DNA from: Arcuatula senhousia
Taxonomy: Eukaryota; Mollusca; Bivalvia; Mytilida; Mytilidae
DNA length: 64,000 nucleotides
NCBI GenBank assembly: GCA_963971305.1
Contig: OZ020306.1
Location: 41,375,512 to 41,439,511 of the forward strand
Direction of reading: 5' to 3'
Shown here in pieces: positions 36,521 through 48,590 of the stretch (its first letter is position 1; every line of letters starts with the position of its first letter). A model generated the notes under the pieces. It had not been told where the DNA came from and made no database searches. It worked only from the letters and a program-made list of their open reading frames with translations. A program made the position numbers and the translations under genes.

Positions 36521-38794
36521 TGTCGACCGAAACGCAGTTATTCGGTAGACATATTGTTATTGTCGCGTTTATTTTTTTTTCATTATTATGTCGACCGAAA
36601 CGCAGTTATTCGGTAGACATATTGTTATTGTCGCGTTTATTTTTTTTCATTATTATTATTATTCTTATGTCGCCAATTTTTGTCCGCGTCATAACTAAAG
36701 AACCGTTTTATATTGCGGTTCAAAACTTGGTATGATGATACGTGATCATGATATCTGTTGCAGTAGAACTTTTCGGAACCAAGATGGCTGCCATTTTCAA
36801 GATGGCCGCCATTTTACTTAAAAAAAGGCGCGTTTTCTGATTTGAACAAAAATTTATTTAAAGCCATATTATAGTATGGCGTGTTGAGGCGTGACGAAAA
36901 AAATGTCGAAAAATTCAAAATGGCCGCCATTTCCCGTAACAATTGAACATTCTCCGATTTTAACGAAACTTTATATTTAAGGTATATGAAGGATGGCGAG
37001 TTGATACGCGAGGTCAGAAATGTCGAAAAATTCAAAATGGCCGCCATTTCCCGTAAAAATTGAACATTCTCCGATTTTAACGAAACTTTATATTTAAGGT
37101 ATATGAAGGATGGCGAGTTCATACATGGAGTAAGAAATGTCGAAAAATTCAAAATGGCCGCCACTTCATGTAAAAATGAAAAATTTTCCGATTTCCACGA
37201 AAATTTATATTTAGGTGTTTCATAGGATGGCAAGTTCAAAAAGTTCAAAAAATTCAAAATGGCCGCACTTCCAAAATTTTTTTTTTTCAAAATTTTAACA
37301 AAATTTTATTTTTAAGAGTTTTCAAGGATGACCGATTCAAAAATTTCAAAAAATTCAAAATGGCCGCCATTTCCCGTAAAAATTGAACATTCTCCGATTT
37401 TAACGAAACTTTATATTTAAGGAATATGAAGGATGGTGAGTTGATACGCGCGGTCAGAAATGTCGAAAAATTCAAAATGGCGGCCATTTTCCGTAAAAAG
37501 TGAACATTCTCAGATTTTAACAAAACTTTATATTTAGGAGTTTCAAATGATGGCGAGTTAAAAAATTCCAACAAATTCAAAATGGCCGCCACTTCCGTAA
37601 TTATTGAAAATTTTCAGATTTTAACACAACTTGATATTTTAGGTGTTTGAAGGATGGCGAGTGGGAATATGGAGTCAAATATTAAAAAAATCATTAAAAT
37701 GGCTGCCAACAGTGTCAAATATGTCATAAAAGATAAGGCAACGGTCGACATCTGCTATTGCTGGCAATGGCAATTCTAGTTATTATTCTTATTATTGTTC
37801 CGACTTATATTTGTCCGACCAATAACTAATGAACCATTTCATATTAAGGATCGAAACTTGGTATGTTGATACGTCATCATGAGATCTGTTGCGGTGAAAC
37901 TTTTCGGAACCAAGATGGCTGCCATATCAAAGATGGCCGCCATTTTACGTAAAAAAGTCGCGTTTTCTGATTTAAACAAAAATTTATTTTACGCCATATT
38001 ATAGCATGGCGTGTTGAGGCGTGACAAAAAAAATGTCGAAAAATTCAAAATGGCCGCCATTTCCCGTAAAAATTGAACATTCTCCGATTTTAACGAAACT
38101 TTATATTTAAGGTATATGAAAGATGGCGAGTTCATACGCGGAGTAAGAAATGTCGAAAAATTCAAAATGGCCGCCACTTCCTGTAAAAATAAAAAATTTT
38201 CTGATTTCCACGAAAATTTATATTTAGGTGTATCAAAGGATGGCGAGTTAAAAAAGTTCAAAAAAATTCAAAATGGCCGCCACTTCCAAATTATTTTTTT
38301 TTCAAATATTTAACGAAATTTTATTTTTAAGAGTTTTGAAGGATGACCGATTCAAAAATTTCAAAAAATTCAAAATGGCCGCCATTTCCCGTAAAAATTG
38401 AACATTCTCCGATTTTAACGAAACTTTATATTTAAGGAATATGAAGGATGGCGAGTTGATACGCGAGGTCAGAAATGTCGAAAAATTCAAAATGGCCGCC
38501 ATTTTCCGTAAAAAGTGAACATTCTCCGATTTTAACAAAACTTTATATTTAGGAGTTTCAATTGATGGCGAGTTCAAAAATTCCAAAAAAATCAAAATGG
38601 CCGCCACTTCCGTAATTATTGAAAATTCTCAGATTTTAACGAAACTTGATATTTTAGGTGTTTGAAGGATGGCGAGGGGGAATATGGAGTCAAATATTAA
38701 AAAAATCATTAAAATGGCTGCCGACAGTGTCAAATATATCGTAAAAGATAAGGCAACGGTCGACATCTGCTATTGCTGGCAATGGCAATTCTAG
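36521..38794 (+). mobile_element. Nested element E2
   Basis: Left module 36,521-36,580; body plus right end 37,780-38,794, starting TTGTTCCGACTTATATTTGT and CCGACC. CTAG at 38,791-38,794. The body closely resembles E1 and E3, with the same order of monomers. Confidence 0.7.
36589..37779 (+). mobile_element. Complete nested element E3
   Basis: Left module 36,589-36,647 runs through (TTA)n to ATGTCGCCAATTTTTGTCCG, core monomers 36,840-37,680, right end CTAG at 37,776-37,779. Confidence 0.8.
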
Positions 38795-39704
38795 TTATTA
38801 TCATTATTCTTCCGACTAATATTTGTCCGACCAATAACACTTGAACGGTTTTATATTACGGATTGAAACTTGGTATGTTGATACGTCATCATGAGAATTG
38901 TTGCGGTGAAACTTTTCGGAACCAAGATGGCTGCCATATCAAAGATGGCCGCCATTTTACGTTTAAAAAGTCGCGTTTTCTTATCTAAACAAAAATTTAT
39001 TTTACGCCATATTATAGGATGACGAGTTGAGGCGTGACCAAAAAAATGTCGAGAAATTCAAAATGGCCGCCATTTCCCGTAAAAATTGAACATTCTCCGA
39101 TTTTAGCAAAACTTTATATTTAAGGTATATGAAGGATGGCAAGTTCATACGCGGAGTAAGAAATGTCGAAAAATTCAAAATGGCCGCCACTTCCTGTAAA
39201 AATGAAAAATTTTCCGATTTCCACGAAAATTTATATTAAGGTGTTTCAAAGGATGGAGAGTTAAAAAAGTTCAAAAAATTCAAAATGGCCGCCACTTCCA
39301 AATTTTTTTTTTCAAAATTTTAACAAAATTTTATTTTTAAAAATTTTGAAGGATGACCAATTCAAAAATTTTTAAAAATTCAAAATGGCCGCCATTTTCC
39401 CGTAAAAAATTAACATTCTCCGATTTTAACGAAACTTTATAATTAAGGTATATGAAGGATGGCGAGTTGATACATGGAGTAAGAAATGTCGAAAAATTCA
39501 AAATGGCCGCCACTTCCATAATTTTTTAACATTCTCAGATTTTAACGAAACTTGGTATTTAAGGATTTTGAAGTATGGCGAGTGGGAATATGGAGTCATA
39601 AATAAAAATTCATGAAAATGGCTGCCGACAGTGTCTAATATGTCGTTTAAGATAAGGCAACGGTCGACATCTGCTATTGCTGGCAATGGCAATTCTAGTT
39701 ATTA

Positions 39705-40261
39705 TATCTCCCAAACACTATGTTTGGGAGATATATTGTTTTTACTCTGTTTCTTATTATTATTATTATTCTTTTTTTTTCTTCCGGACATGAACGTGTC
39801 CGGACCGGTTCTCCAAAAGTACTAAATGGATCTTCATGAAACTTTGTATGTTGGTAGAGAGGGTCTCAAAAGTGGGAATGCAAAAATCGGAATTTTCAAA
39901 ATGGCTGCCGTTTCCATGGAAACAATGTAAGGTCAAAATATAGGACATTGCAATATCTCGGTTACCTAGGTGCGCAGGATTCTAAATTTTGCAGGTTAAT
40001 AGAGCAAAATGAGCTCTTTAATAATACGGAAAAAATTTTGAAGCGATATTTACGGTTTTCGAGTTTTTAACGAAAATGTGATTTTTCGGTCCCAAAAATG
40101 GGAAAATTGTCAAAATGCTACGATTTCGACAAAATTTGGTATCTAGAGGTTTCAAATGACTGCGAGTTTGGTTGCAACGTCAAAATTTATGCAACAGTGA
40201 CATAATGTGTACGTTTGGGAGATATTTTTGTGTTGGGCATCCCCAACACAGTCAGCACTAG
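39705..40261 (+). mobile_element. Complete nested element C4
   Basis: Left module 39,705-39,755, second hairpin TCCGGACA / TGTCCGGA, body with ATATCTCGGTTACCTAGGTG, right tip GTTTGGGAGATA, hairpin, CTAG at 40,258-40,261. Its end variant is AGTCAGCACTAG. Confidence 0.85.
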
Positions 40262-41763
40262 TTATTATTATTCTTCTGATTCTTTATCGAGAATTTGTCC
40301 TCCCTAATACAAGAAAACGGTTAAAAGAAATTGAATAACTTTTGTTGGATAGGATAGTGGGTCACTCAAGGCGTGTAATCATCTTTTGAAATTTTCAAGA
40401 TGGCCGCCGTTTCAAAATGGCGGCCTTTGAAAAAAGTGGGCGGAAATTTTTTTTTCGGATCGTCTTGAAAATTGGTCATCTGGGTAAAACGGGTATGCTG
40501 AGTTCAAATCTGCGACCAGAATTATAATCCGACTTCCGGTTTCAAAATGGCGGCCATTTTACTACACCCGCACCCTAAAAAATGTGAACTTTGTCCGATT
40601 TCAATGAAATTTGATTTCTATACATATTTTATTGTACTGAATGAGATGAAATAGTATCGAAGGCGATTTTGGGCGACTTGTGTGTTGGCATCCCAACACA
40701 AATTATACCTAGTTATTCTTAGTATTCTGGAGTGTGAACTTGTCCGCTCGATTTAAAGAACATCTTTGAAGGTAGGAAGCTGAAACTTCATATATCAAGA
40801 GTATGGAGTGTGAAATTGTGTAATCAGATTTTTTCGTCAAAATCAAACGCCCCCTTTTAGGGTAAGTAGGGGCCTGAAAATGGCTCTTCGAAATCAAAGT
40901 TTTATTTTAATGGCATTTGTAAACTGGCTGATATATTGAAAATCTGTTTATATATGAAATAGGTACTTACAAGAGGTATCATTCAAAAAAAAGAATTTTG
41001 AAAATCGGACTTACCGTTTTCAAAATTTTGCAAAAATTCGAAAAAAGGGGAGATAATTGAATACCACATTATTTAAAATTAAATCAAATCTTTAGTATTT
41101 CTAGTTAAAATTTTATATATTTAATATTGCTGACAACTTTTATACAGGTATTGGTGTAGAAAGTTAAAGTGATATGCCAAGATGATTTTTATTGGTCTTG
41201 AAAAAAATTTGGTCGATTTTCAAAATGGCCAACCATTTCCCGCCAAAATTGAAACTTGCTCCGAATTTGATGAAAATTGGATTATAAGGTAATAGTGATA
41301 TGCCGAGTTAATTTTTGATATCGAAATTTTTTTATCGACCGCAATTTTCAAAATGGCCGCCACTTCCGGTAAAAATTCAACTTGCTCCGATTTAAACGAA
41401 AATTTATATCGAGGGGTTTTAAAGGATGCCGAATAGAAGTGCGTTGTCGAAAATGTCGAAAAATTCTAAATGGCCGCCACTTCCGGTAAAAATTCAACTT
41501 GCTCAGATTTTAAAGAAAATAGATATATAGGGGTTTTATAGCATGGCGAATTTATGTGCGTTGTCGAAAATGTTGAAAATGCAAAATGGCCGCCATTTCC
41601 GGTAAAATTTAACTTATCCCCATTTTAACGAAAATTCATATCTAAGCATTATAATGGATGGTGAACAGAAAGATTTTATCAACTAAGCCAGATATAAACA
41701 AAGAGGGGTACGTGAGGGGACATTTGTGACTCGCTTTGCGATCACAATTATACCTAGTTATTA

Positions 41764-43466
41764 TGTCACTCCGCATCGTGGATCTGACATGTTGTTATTC
41801 TATGTTTCTTCTTATTATTATGTCACTCCACATCGTGGATGTGACATGTTGTTATTCTACGTTTCTTCTTCTTATTATTATTATTATTATTTTTCCAATG
41901 AATTTTGTCCGAACGATTTTGAGAAAAGTACTGGATCAAAAGACTTGAAATTTTAAATGGGCTTAGATCTTAATTTGAAGTTATACCAAAATTTTTTTTT
42001 TTAAATTAAAGCAGCCATTTTTAAATTATCGCGATTTTAAAATTTTAAAATTCCCATAGGGTTAACATTGGCTGGCAGAAAGCCAAGTTGGTATTGATTT
42101 TCTCAGTTAACATGCGTCGTCTGCTACAGGTAATTAATGAGTTTTGTCCAAAGCTTTATGAGGAAACCACTTGAATAAATGTTTTGAAATTTATGGTATG
42201 CTTAGACTATAATTTAAAGTTTTATCAATTTTTTTTAAGTTGATTGAAGCAGGCATTTTCAAATTATTGCCAATTAAAGATTTTCTGTTTTCCCCATAGG
42301 ATTAACATTGACTGGCAATATGCAAAGTTAGTATTGATTTTCTGTCAACATTGAGTCATTTCTATAAATAAACATATCATTAGGATGACTCATGGACAAT
42401 TTTGTTAGGACAAAGGTATAGGTCATGATGACATTATGTAATTCATTGAAGACCTTATAAAACTATTAACATGACAAGTTTGTATTGATTTTCTGTCAAC
42501 ATGAAACCATTCATTGATAAAGCTATCATAATGATGACTCATGGAAAATTTTGCTTGAACAAAGGTAAAGGTCAAGATGACATAAAGTAATTCAAAGAGC
42601 TTATAACATGTACTTAATAAACTTTACACACAAAGTGGAGTGACATCTGCAATTTCTTGAAATGGCATTTAAATCTAGTTATTATTATTCTCCTTCCAAT
42701 GAATTTTGTCCAGGGATTTTTGAGGAAACCGCTTGATCAAATGTTTCGAAAATTTAAATGTAATTAGACAATCATTTGAATTTATACCAAATTTATTTTT
42801 TTAGTCAATCAAAGCAGCCATTTTTTAATTAAATCGATTTAAAAATTTAAAAATTTCCATAGGTTTTACATTGGCTGGCAGAAAGCCAAGTTGGTATTGA
42901 TTTTCTCAGTTAACATGCGTCGTCTGCTACAGGTAAATAATGAGTTTTGTCCAAAGCTTTCTGAAAAAAACCTTTTGATTAAATGTTTTGAAATTTCAAG
43001 TATGCTAAGACTATAATTTAAAGTTTTATCAAAAAAAATTTTAAGTTGATGGAAGCAGGCATTTTCAAATTATCGCCAATTAAAGATTTTCTGTTTTCCC
43101 CATAGGATTAACATTGACTGGCAATTTGCCAAGTTAGTATTGACTTTCTGTCAAGATTTAGTCATTTCTATTTATAAACATATCATTATGATGACTCATG
43201 GAAAATCTTGTTAGGACAAAGGTAAAGGTCATGGTGACATATTCTAATTCATAGGAAGGTTTAAAATTGACTGAAATTATGCCAAGTTTGTATTGATTTT
43301 CTGTCAACATATGTCATCCTGATACAGTAATTTCTATTTATAATTTTGCTTGAACAAAGGTAAATGTCATGATGACATATATTAATTCAAAGAGCTTTGA
43401 AGATGTACTTGATAACCTTTGCACACAAAATGGAGTGATATTTCTTGAAATGGCATTTATATCTAG
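41764..43466 (+). mobile_element. Nested element D1 (D family)
   Basis: Left module TGTCACTCCGCATCGTGGAT, CTGACA (41,764-41,810); body plus right end 42,679-43,466, with CCAATGAATTTTGTCCAGGG and ending ATGGAGTGATATTTCTTGAA, ATGGCATTTATATCTAG. The right tip GGAGTGATA is a one-base variant of the inverse of TGTCACTCC. Confidence 0.7.
41821..42678 (+). mobile_element. Complete nested element D2
   Basis: Left module 41,821-41,867 (hairpin GTCAC, CCAC, ATC, GTGG, GTGAC with small bulges), body with CCAATGAATTTTGTCCGAAC and ACAAAGGTAAAGGTCAAGAT, right tip GTGGAGTGACA, hairpin TGCAATTTCTTGAAATGGCA, CTAG at 42,675-42,678. It lacks the GGCCGCC core of the other families. Confidence 0.8.
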
Positions 43467-43553
43467 TTATTATTATTATTATTATGTCCCCGAACACGAA
43501 GTGTCGGGGACATATTGTTTTTGCTCGGTTTCTTATTATTATTATTATTATTA

Positions 43554-44387
43554 TGTCTCCCAAACGAAAGTTTGGAGACATATTGTTTTTACTCCGTTTC
43601 TTATTCTTTTTATTATTATTTTTTTCTTCTTTCTTCCCATGAACGTGTCCGGTAGTTTTCTTTGAAACGACTTGAAGGATTTTCACGAAACATTGTACGA
43701 TGATAGAAGGGTCACTGGAGGTGTGCACGGACATTTCGAAATTTTTTAAATGGCCGCTGATTCCCTGTTATTAGCTAAAGTTCATAATATAGGACATTGC
43801 AATATCTCGGTAACCTAGGTGCGTAGGAGGCCGAAATTTTGTAGGTGAATAGAGCAAAAGGAGCACTTCAATAATACGAAAAAAAAAGTTAAAGCGATAT
43901 TTACGGTTTTCAAGTTATTTGCGAAAATATGAATTTTCGGACCGGAAAATGAAAAAAATTTTCAAAATGCTTCGATTTCGACAAAATTTTGTTTCCAGAG
44001 ATTTTAAAAGATGGCGATTCATTATAAGAGGTCAAAAAAATTCAAAATGGCCGCCGTTTCCTTGTAATTGACGAAAGTTCATAATATAGGACATTGCAAT
44101 ATCTCGGTAACCTAGGTTCGTATGAGGCTGAAATTTTGTAGGTGAATAGAACAAAATGAGCTCTTCAATGAATCAAAAACAATTTTGAAGCGATATTGAC
44201 GGTTTTCGAGTTATTTGCGAAAATGTTATTTTTTGGGCCCAAAATACGAAAATCGTCAAATGCTTTGATCTCGATAAAATTTTGTATCTAGAGGTTTTAA
44301 AAGATGGTGGATCATAGTACAAGGTCAAAAATGGGTTCGTTTGGGAGACATTTTTGTGTTGGGCATCCCCAACACAGTCAGCACTTG
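43554..44387 (+). mobile_element. Complete nested element K2
   Basis: Left module TGTCTCCCAAACGAAAGTTT, GGAGACA (43,554-43,602), body CCCATGAACGTGTCCGGTAG, two partial copies of ATATCTCGGTAACCTAGG (near 43,800 and 44,100), right tip GTTTGGGAGACA, hairpin, terminus CTTG at 44,384-44,387. It shares body type and CTTG end with K0. Confidence 0.8.
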
Positions 44388-44516
44388 TTATTATTATGTC
44401 CCCGAACACGAAGTGTCGGGGACATATTGTTTTTGCTCAGTTTCTTATTATTATTATTATGTCCCCGAACACGAAGTGTCGGGGACATATTGTTTTTGAT
44501 CGGTTTCTTATTATTA

Positions 44517-45304
44517 TGTCTCCCAAACAAAGGTTTGGGAGACATATTGTTTTTGTACGGTTTCTTATTATTATTCTTCTTTTTTCTTTCCGATTTCCGT
44601 ACAATATTGTCTTCACGTTTTCTCAGAGATGAATTGTCTAATCAATATGAAACTTTGGGAATATATTGAGTGTCACCTGAAGTTTTGCAAACGACTTTTA
44701 AAATTTTCGAAATGGCCACCGTTTCCATGGAAACAGGAAAAGGTCATAATATAGGACATTGCATTATCTTGGTAACCTTGGTGCACAGGGTTCTGAAATT
44801 TTGTAGGGTAAACTTTCTCTTTAATAATACAAAAAAAAGTTTAAAGCAATATTTACAATTTTCGAGATATAAATAAAAATGTGATTTAAAGGGAGATAAT
44901 CGGATCAAAATTTTAATAAAAATTTCAAAGTGGTCTGATTATGATGAAAATTGATATACTGATAGATTATGATGTTGCGAGTAATATTCTATAACTAAAT
45001 TTAAAATTTGATGATGGCGGCCATTTTGAATCCAAGATGGCCGTCAAAATTTCAAAGTGGTCTGATTATGATGAAAATTTGTATACTGATAGATTATGAT
45101 GTTGCGAGCAATATTCTATAACTAAAATTAAAATTTGACGATTACGGCTATGATGAATCCAAGATGGCCGCCAAAATTTCAAAGTGCTCAGATTTACATG
45201 AAAATTTATATTTAGGGGTTTTTTGACATGCTGAAGAGAATAATGACAATGGGAGTTTGTTTGGGAGACATTCTGTGTTGGCATCCCAACACAATCATAC
45301 CTAG
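44517..45304 (+). mobile_element. Complete nested element K3
   Basis: Left module TGTCTCCCAAACAAAGGTTT, GGGAGACA (44,517-44,566), body CCGATTTCCGTACAATATTG, two core monomers of ~127 bp with GGCGGCCATTTTGAATCCAA, right tip GTTTGGGAGACA, hairpin TGTGTTGGCATCCCAACACA, CATACCTAG. Confidence 0.8.
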
Positions 45305-45316
45305 TTATTATTATTA

Positions 45317-45877
45317 TATCTCCCAAACACTATGTTTGGGAGATATATTGTTTTTACTCTGTTTCTTATTATTATTATTATTATTCTTTTTTTTCTTCCG
45401 GACATGAACTTGTCTGCACCACATCTCATAAAACTAACAGATGGATCTTCATGAAACTATGTATGTTGGTAGAGGGGGTCTCAAAGGTGGGAATGCAAAA
45501 ATCAGAATTTTCAAAATGGCTGCCGTTCCCATGGAAACAATTAAAGGTCATAATATAGGACATTGCGATATCTCGGTTACCTAGGTGCGCAGGGTTCTGA
45601 AATTTTGCAGGTTAATAGAGCGAAAGGAGCTCTTTATTAATACGAAAAAAATTTCGAAGCGATATTTACGGTTTTCGAGTTATTCACGAAAATGTGATTT
45701 TTCGGTCCCAAAAATGGGAAAATTGTCAAAATGCTACGATTTCGACAAAATATGGTATCCAGAGGTTTCAAATGATGGCAAGTTAGGTTGCGATGTCAAA
45801 ATTTATGCAAAAGAGACAGTATGCGTACGTTTGGGAGATATTTTTGTGTTGGGCATCCCCAACACAGTCAACACTAG
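45317..45877 (+). mobile_element. Complete nested element C5
   Basis: Left module 45,317-45,368, second hairpin decayed (TTCCGGACATGAACTTGTCT), right tip GTTTGGGAGATA, hairpin, CTAG at 45,874-45,877. Its second half was copied into 47,160-47,486 by the 1,609-bp duplication. Confidence 0.85.
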
Positions 45878-45883
45878 TTATTA

Positions 45884-45931
45884 TGTCTCCCAAACAAAGT
45901 TTTGGGAGACATATTGCTTTTGTCCGGTTCT
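45884..45931 (+). mobile_element. K-type left module K4, separated from its right end by the duplication
   Basis: TGTCTCCCAAACAAAGTTTT, GGGAGACATATTGCTTTTGT and CCGGTTCTT. Its body starts at 46,982 but runs into the duplicate of C5 near 47,160, so this copy has no K right end. The duplicate module K5 at 47,493 does. Confidence 0.8.
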
Positions 45932-45935
45932 TATT

Positions 45936-46981
45936 AAGTCGCCCAAAACAAAGTTTGGGAGACTTATTGTTTTTGCACCGTTTCTTATTATTATTAAGTC
46001 GCCCAAAACAAAGTTTGGGAGACTTATTGTTTTTGCACCGTTTCTTATTATTATTATTATTATTATTATTATTCTTCTGATTCTTTATCGTAAAGTTGTC
46101 CTCCCTAATACAAGAAAACAGTTCAAGGAAATTGAATAACACTTGTTGGATTGGATAGTGGGTCACTCAAAGGCGTGTAATCATGTTTTGAAATTTTCAA
46201 GATGGCCGCCGTTTCAAAATGGTGGCCGTCGGAAAAAGTGGGCGGAAATTTTTTTTACATCGGATCCTCTTGAAAATTGGTCATCTGGGTAAAGCGGGTA
46301 TGCTGAGTTCAAATCTGCGACCGGATTTAAAATCCGAATTCCGGTTTCAAAATGGCGGCCATTTTACTACACCCGCCCCCCTAAAAACGTCAACTTTGTC
46401 CGATTTCAACGAAATTTGATTTCTAGACTTCTTTTGATGCACTGATTTGAATGGAACTCTATCCAAGGCGATTTTGGGCGACTTGTGTGTTGGCATCCCA
46501 ACACAATTATACCTAGTTATTATTATTATTATTATTCTTCTGATTCTTTATCGTAAAGTTGTCCTCCCTAATACAAGAAAATGGTTCAAGGAAATTGAAT
46601 GACACTTGTTGGATTGGATAGTGGGTCACTTAAAGGCGTGTAATCAAGTTTTGAAATTTTCAAGATGGCCGCCGTTTCAAAATGGCGGCCGTCCGAAAAA
46701 GTGGGCGGAAATTTTTTTTTCATCGGATCGTCTTGAAAATTGGTCATCTGGGTAAAACGGGTATGCTGAATTCAAATCTGCGACCAGATTTGAAATCCGA
46801 CTTCCGGTTTTAAAATGGCGGCCATTTTACTACACCCGCCCCCCTTAGAAATGTGAACTTTGTCCGATTTCAATGAAATTTTATTTCTATACATATTTTA
46901 TTGCACTGAATGGGAAGAAAAAGTATCCAAGGCGATTTTGGGCGACTTGTGTGTTGGCATCCCAACACAAATTATAGCTAG
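45936..46981 (+). mobile_element. Nested element G6
   Basis: Left module 45,936-45,986; body plus right end 46,517-46,981, subtype CTTCTGATTCTTTATCGTAA with GTTGTCCTCCC, right end AATTATAGCTAG. Confidence 0.75.
45996..46516 (+). mobile_element. Complete nested element G7
   Basis: Left module 45,996-46,046, body with GTTGTCCTCCC, right tip GATTTTGGGCGACTT, hairpin, ATTATACCTAG ending 46,516. Confidence 0.85.
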
Positions 46982-47159
46982 TTATTTTTCTTCTTTTTCT
47001 TTTTTCTTTCCGTTGAATCTTGTCCGCGACGTTTCTCAAAGATGGATCGCCCAATCCATATGAAACTTTGGGAATATATTAAGGGTGACCTGAAGTTTTG
47101 CAAACGACTTTTGAAATTTTCAAAATGGCTGCCGTTTTCATGGAAACAGGACAAGGTCA

Positions 47160-47486
47160 TAATATAGGACATAGCAATATCTCGGTTACCTAGGTGCGCA
47201 GGGTTCTGAAATTTTGCAGGTTAATAGAGCGAAAGGAGCTCTTTATTAATACGAAAAAAATTTCGAAGCGATATTTACGGTTTTCGAGTTATTCACGAAA
47301 ATGTGATTTTTCGGTCCCAAAAATGGGAAAATTGTCAAAATGCTACGATTTCGACAAAATATGGTATCCAGAGGTTTCAAATGATGGCAAGTTAGGTTGC
47401 GATGTCAAAATTTATGCAAAAGAGACAGTATGCGTACGTTTGGGAGATATTTTTGTGTTGGGCATCCCCAACACAGTCAACACTAG
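47160..47486 (+). pseudogene. Right half of C5 duplicated: orphan C right end
   Basis: Identical to 45,551-45,877. It has a C-type right tip, hairpin and CTAG but no left module of its own, because the duplication joined it to the K4 body. Confidence 0.8.
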
Positions 47487-47544
47487 TTATTATGTCTCCC
47501 AAACAAAGTTTTGGGAGACATATTGCTTTTGTCCGGTTCTTATT

Positions 47545-48590
47545 AAGTCGCCCAAAACAAAGTTTGGGAGACTTATTGTTTTTGCACCGTTTCTTATTAT
47601 TATTAAGTCGCCCAAAACAAAGTTTGGGAGACTTATTGTTTTTGCACCGTTTCTTATTATTATTATTATTATTATTATTATTCTTCTGATTCTTTATCGT
47701 AAAGTTGTCCTCCCTAATACAAGAAAACAGTTCAAGGAAATTGAATAACACTTGTTGGATTGGATAGTGGGTCACTCAAAGGCGTGTAATCATGTTTTGA
47801 AATTTTCAAGATGGCCGCCGTTTCAAAATGGTGGCCGTCGGAAAAAGTGGGCGGAAATTTTTTTTACATCGGATCCTCTTGAAAATTGGTCATCTGGGTA
47901 AAGCGGGTATGCTGAGTTCAAATCTGCGACCGGATTTAAAATCCGAATTCCGGTTTCAAAATGGCGGCCATTTTACTACACCCGCCCCCCTAAAAACGTC
48001 AACTTTGTCCGATTTCAACGAAATTTGATTTCTAGACTTCTTTTGATGCACTGATTTGAATGGAACTCTATCCAAGGCGATTTTGGGCGACTTGTGTGTT
48101 GGCATCCCAACACAATTATACCTAGTTATTATTATTATTATTATTCTTCTGATTCTTTATCGTAAAGTTGTCCTCCCTAATACAAGAAAATGGTTCAAGG
48201 AAATTGAATGACACTTGTTGGATTGGATAGTGGGTCACTTAAAGGCGTGTAATCAAGTTTTGAAATTTTCAAGATGGCCGCCGTTTCAAAATGGCGGCCG
48301 TCCGAAAAAGTGGGCGGAAATTTTTTTTTCATCGGATCGTCTTGAAAATTGGTCATCTGGGTAAAACGGGTATGCTGAATTCAAATCTGCGACCAGATTT
48401 GAAATCCGACTTCCGGTTTTAAAATGGCGGCCATTTTACTACACCCGCCCCCCTTAGAAATGTGAACTTTGTCCGATTTCAATGAAATTTTATTTCTATA
48501 CATATTTTATTGCACTGAATGGGAAGAAAAAGTATCCAAGGCGATTTTGGGCGACTTGTGTGTTGGCATCCCAACACAAATTATAGCTAG
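47545..48590 (+). mobile_element. Nested element G8 (duplicate of G6)
   Basis: Copy of G6 in the second unit of the 1,609-bp duplication; body plus right end 48,126-48,590. Confidence 0.75.
47605..48125 (+). mobile_element. Nested element G9 (duplicate of G7)
   Basis: Copy of G7 in the second unit of the 1,609-bp duplication, complete from left module to CTAG. Confidence 0.8.

Larger units (their letters stand above)
36453..39698 (+). mobile_element. Nested element E1 (E family)
   Basis: Left module TGTCGACCGAAACGCAG (36,453-36,512); body plus right end 38,795-39,698, ending ACGGTCGACATCTGC, then a hairpin around ATTGC and GCAAT, then CAATTCTAG. CGGTCGACA is the inverse of the left tip TGTCGACCG. 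Core monomers of ~118 bp. Confidence 0.7.
23032..40712 (+). mobile_element. Nested element G2, 17.7-kb span
   Basis: Left module AAGTCGCCCAAAACAAAG (23,032-23,082). Body plus right end 40,262-40,712: CTTCTGATTCTTTATCGAGA, ATTTGTCCTCCC, GATTTTGGGCGACTT, hairpin TGTGTTGGCATCCCAACACA, CTAG. Between them five B left modules and exactly five B right ends occur, plus balanced G, K, C and E pairs. This is the longest-range test of the nesting. Confidence 0.65.
20737..41757 (+). mobile_element. Nested element B5, 21-kb span
   Basis: Left module 20,737-20,786, with a GGACACG variant in the hairpin. Body plus right end assigned at 40,713-41,757: TTCTTAGTATTCTGGAGTGT, GAACTTGTCCGCTCG, core monomers near 41,340-41,640, a GGGGTACGTGAGGGGACAT tail, hairpin, CTAG. 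The pairing is by bracket order only. Confidence 0.5.

Noticed and set aside
45585..46139. 184-residue plus-strand frame repeated identically at 47194-47748
   Set aside because: It crosses the right end of C5, three left modules and a G body, so it reads through element boundaries. The identity of the two copies comes from the 1,609-bp duplication.
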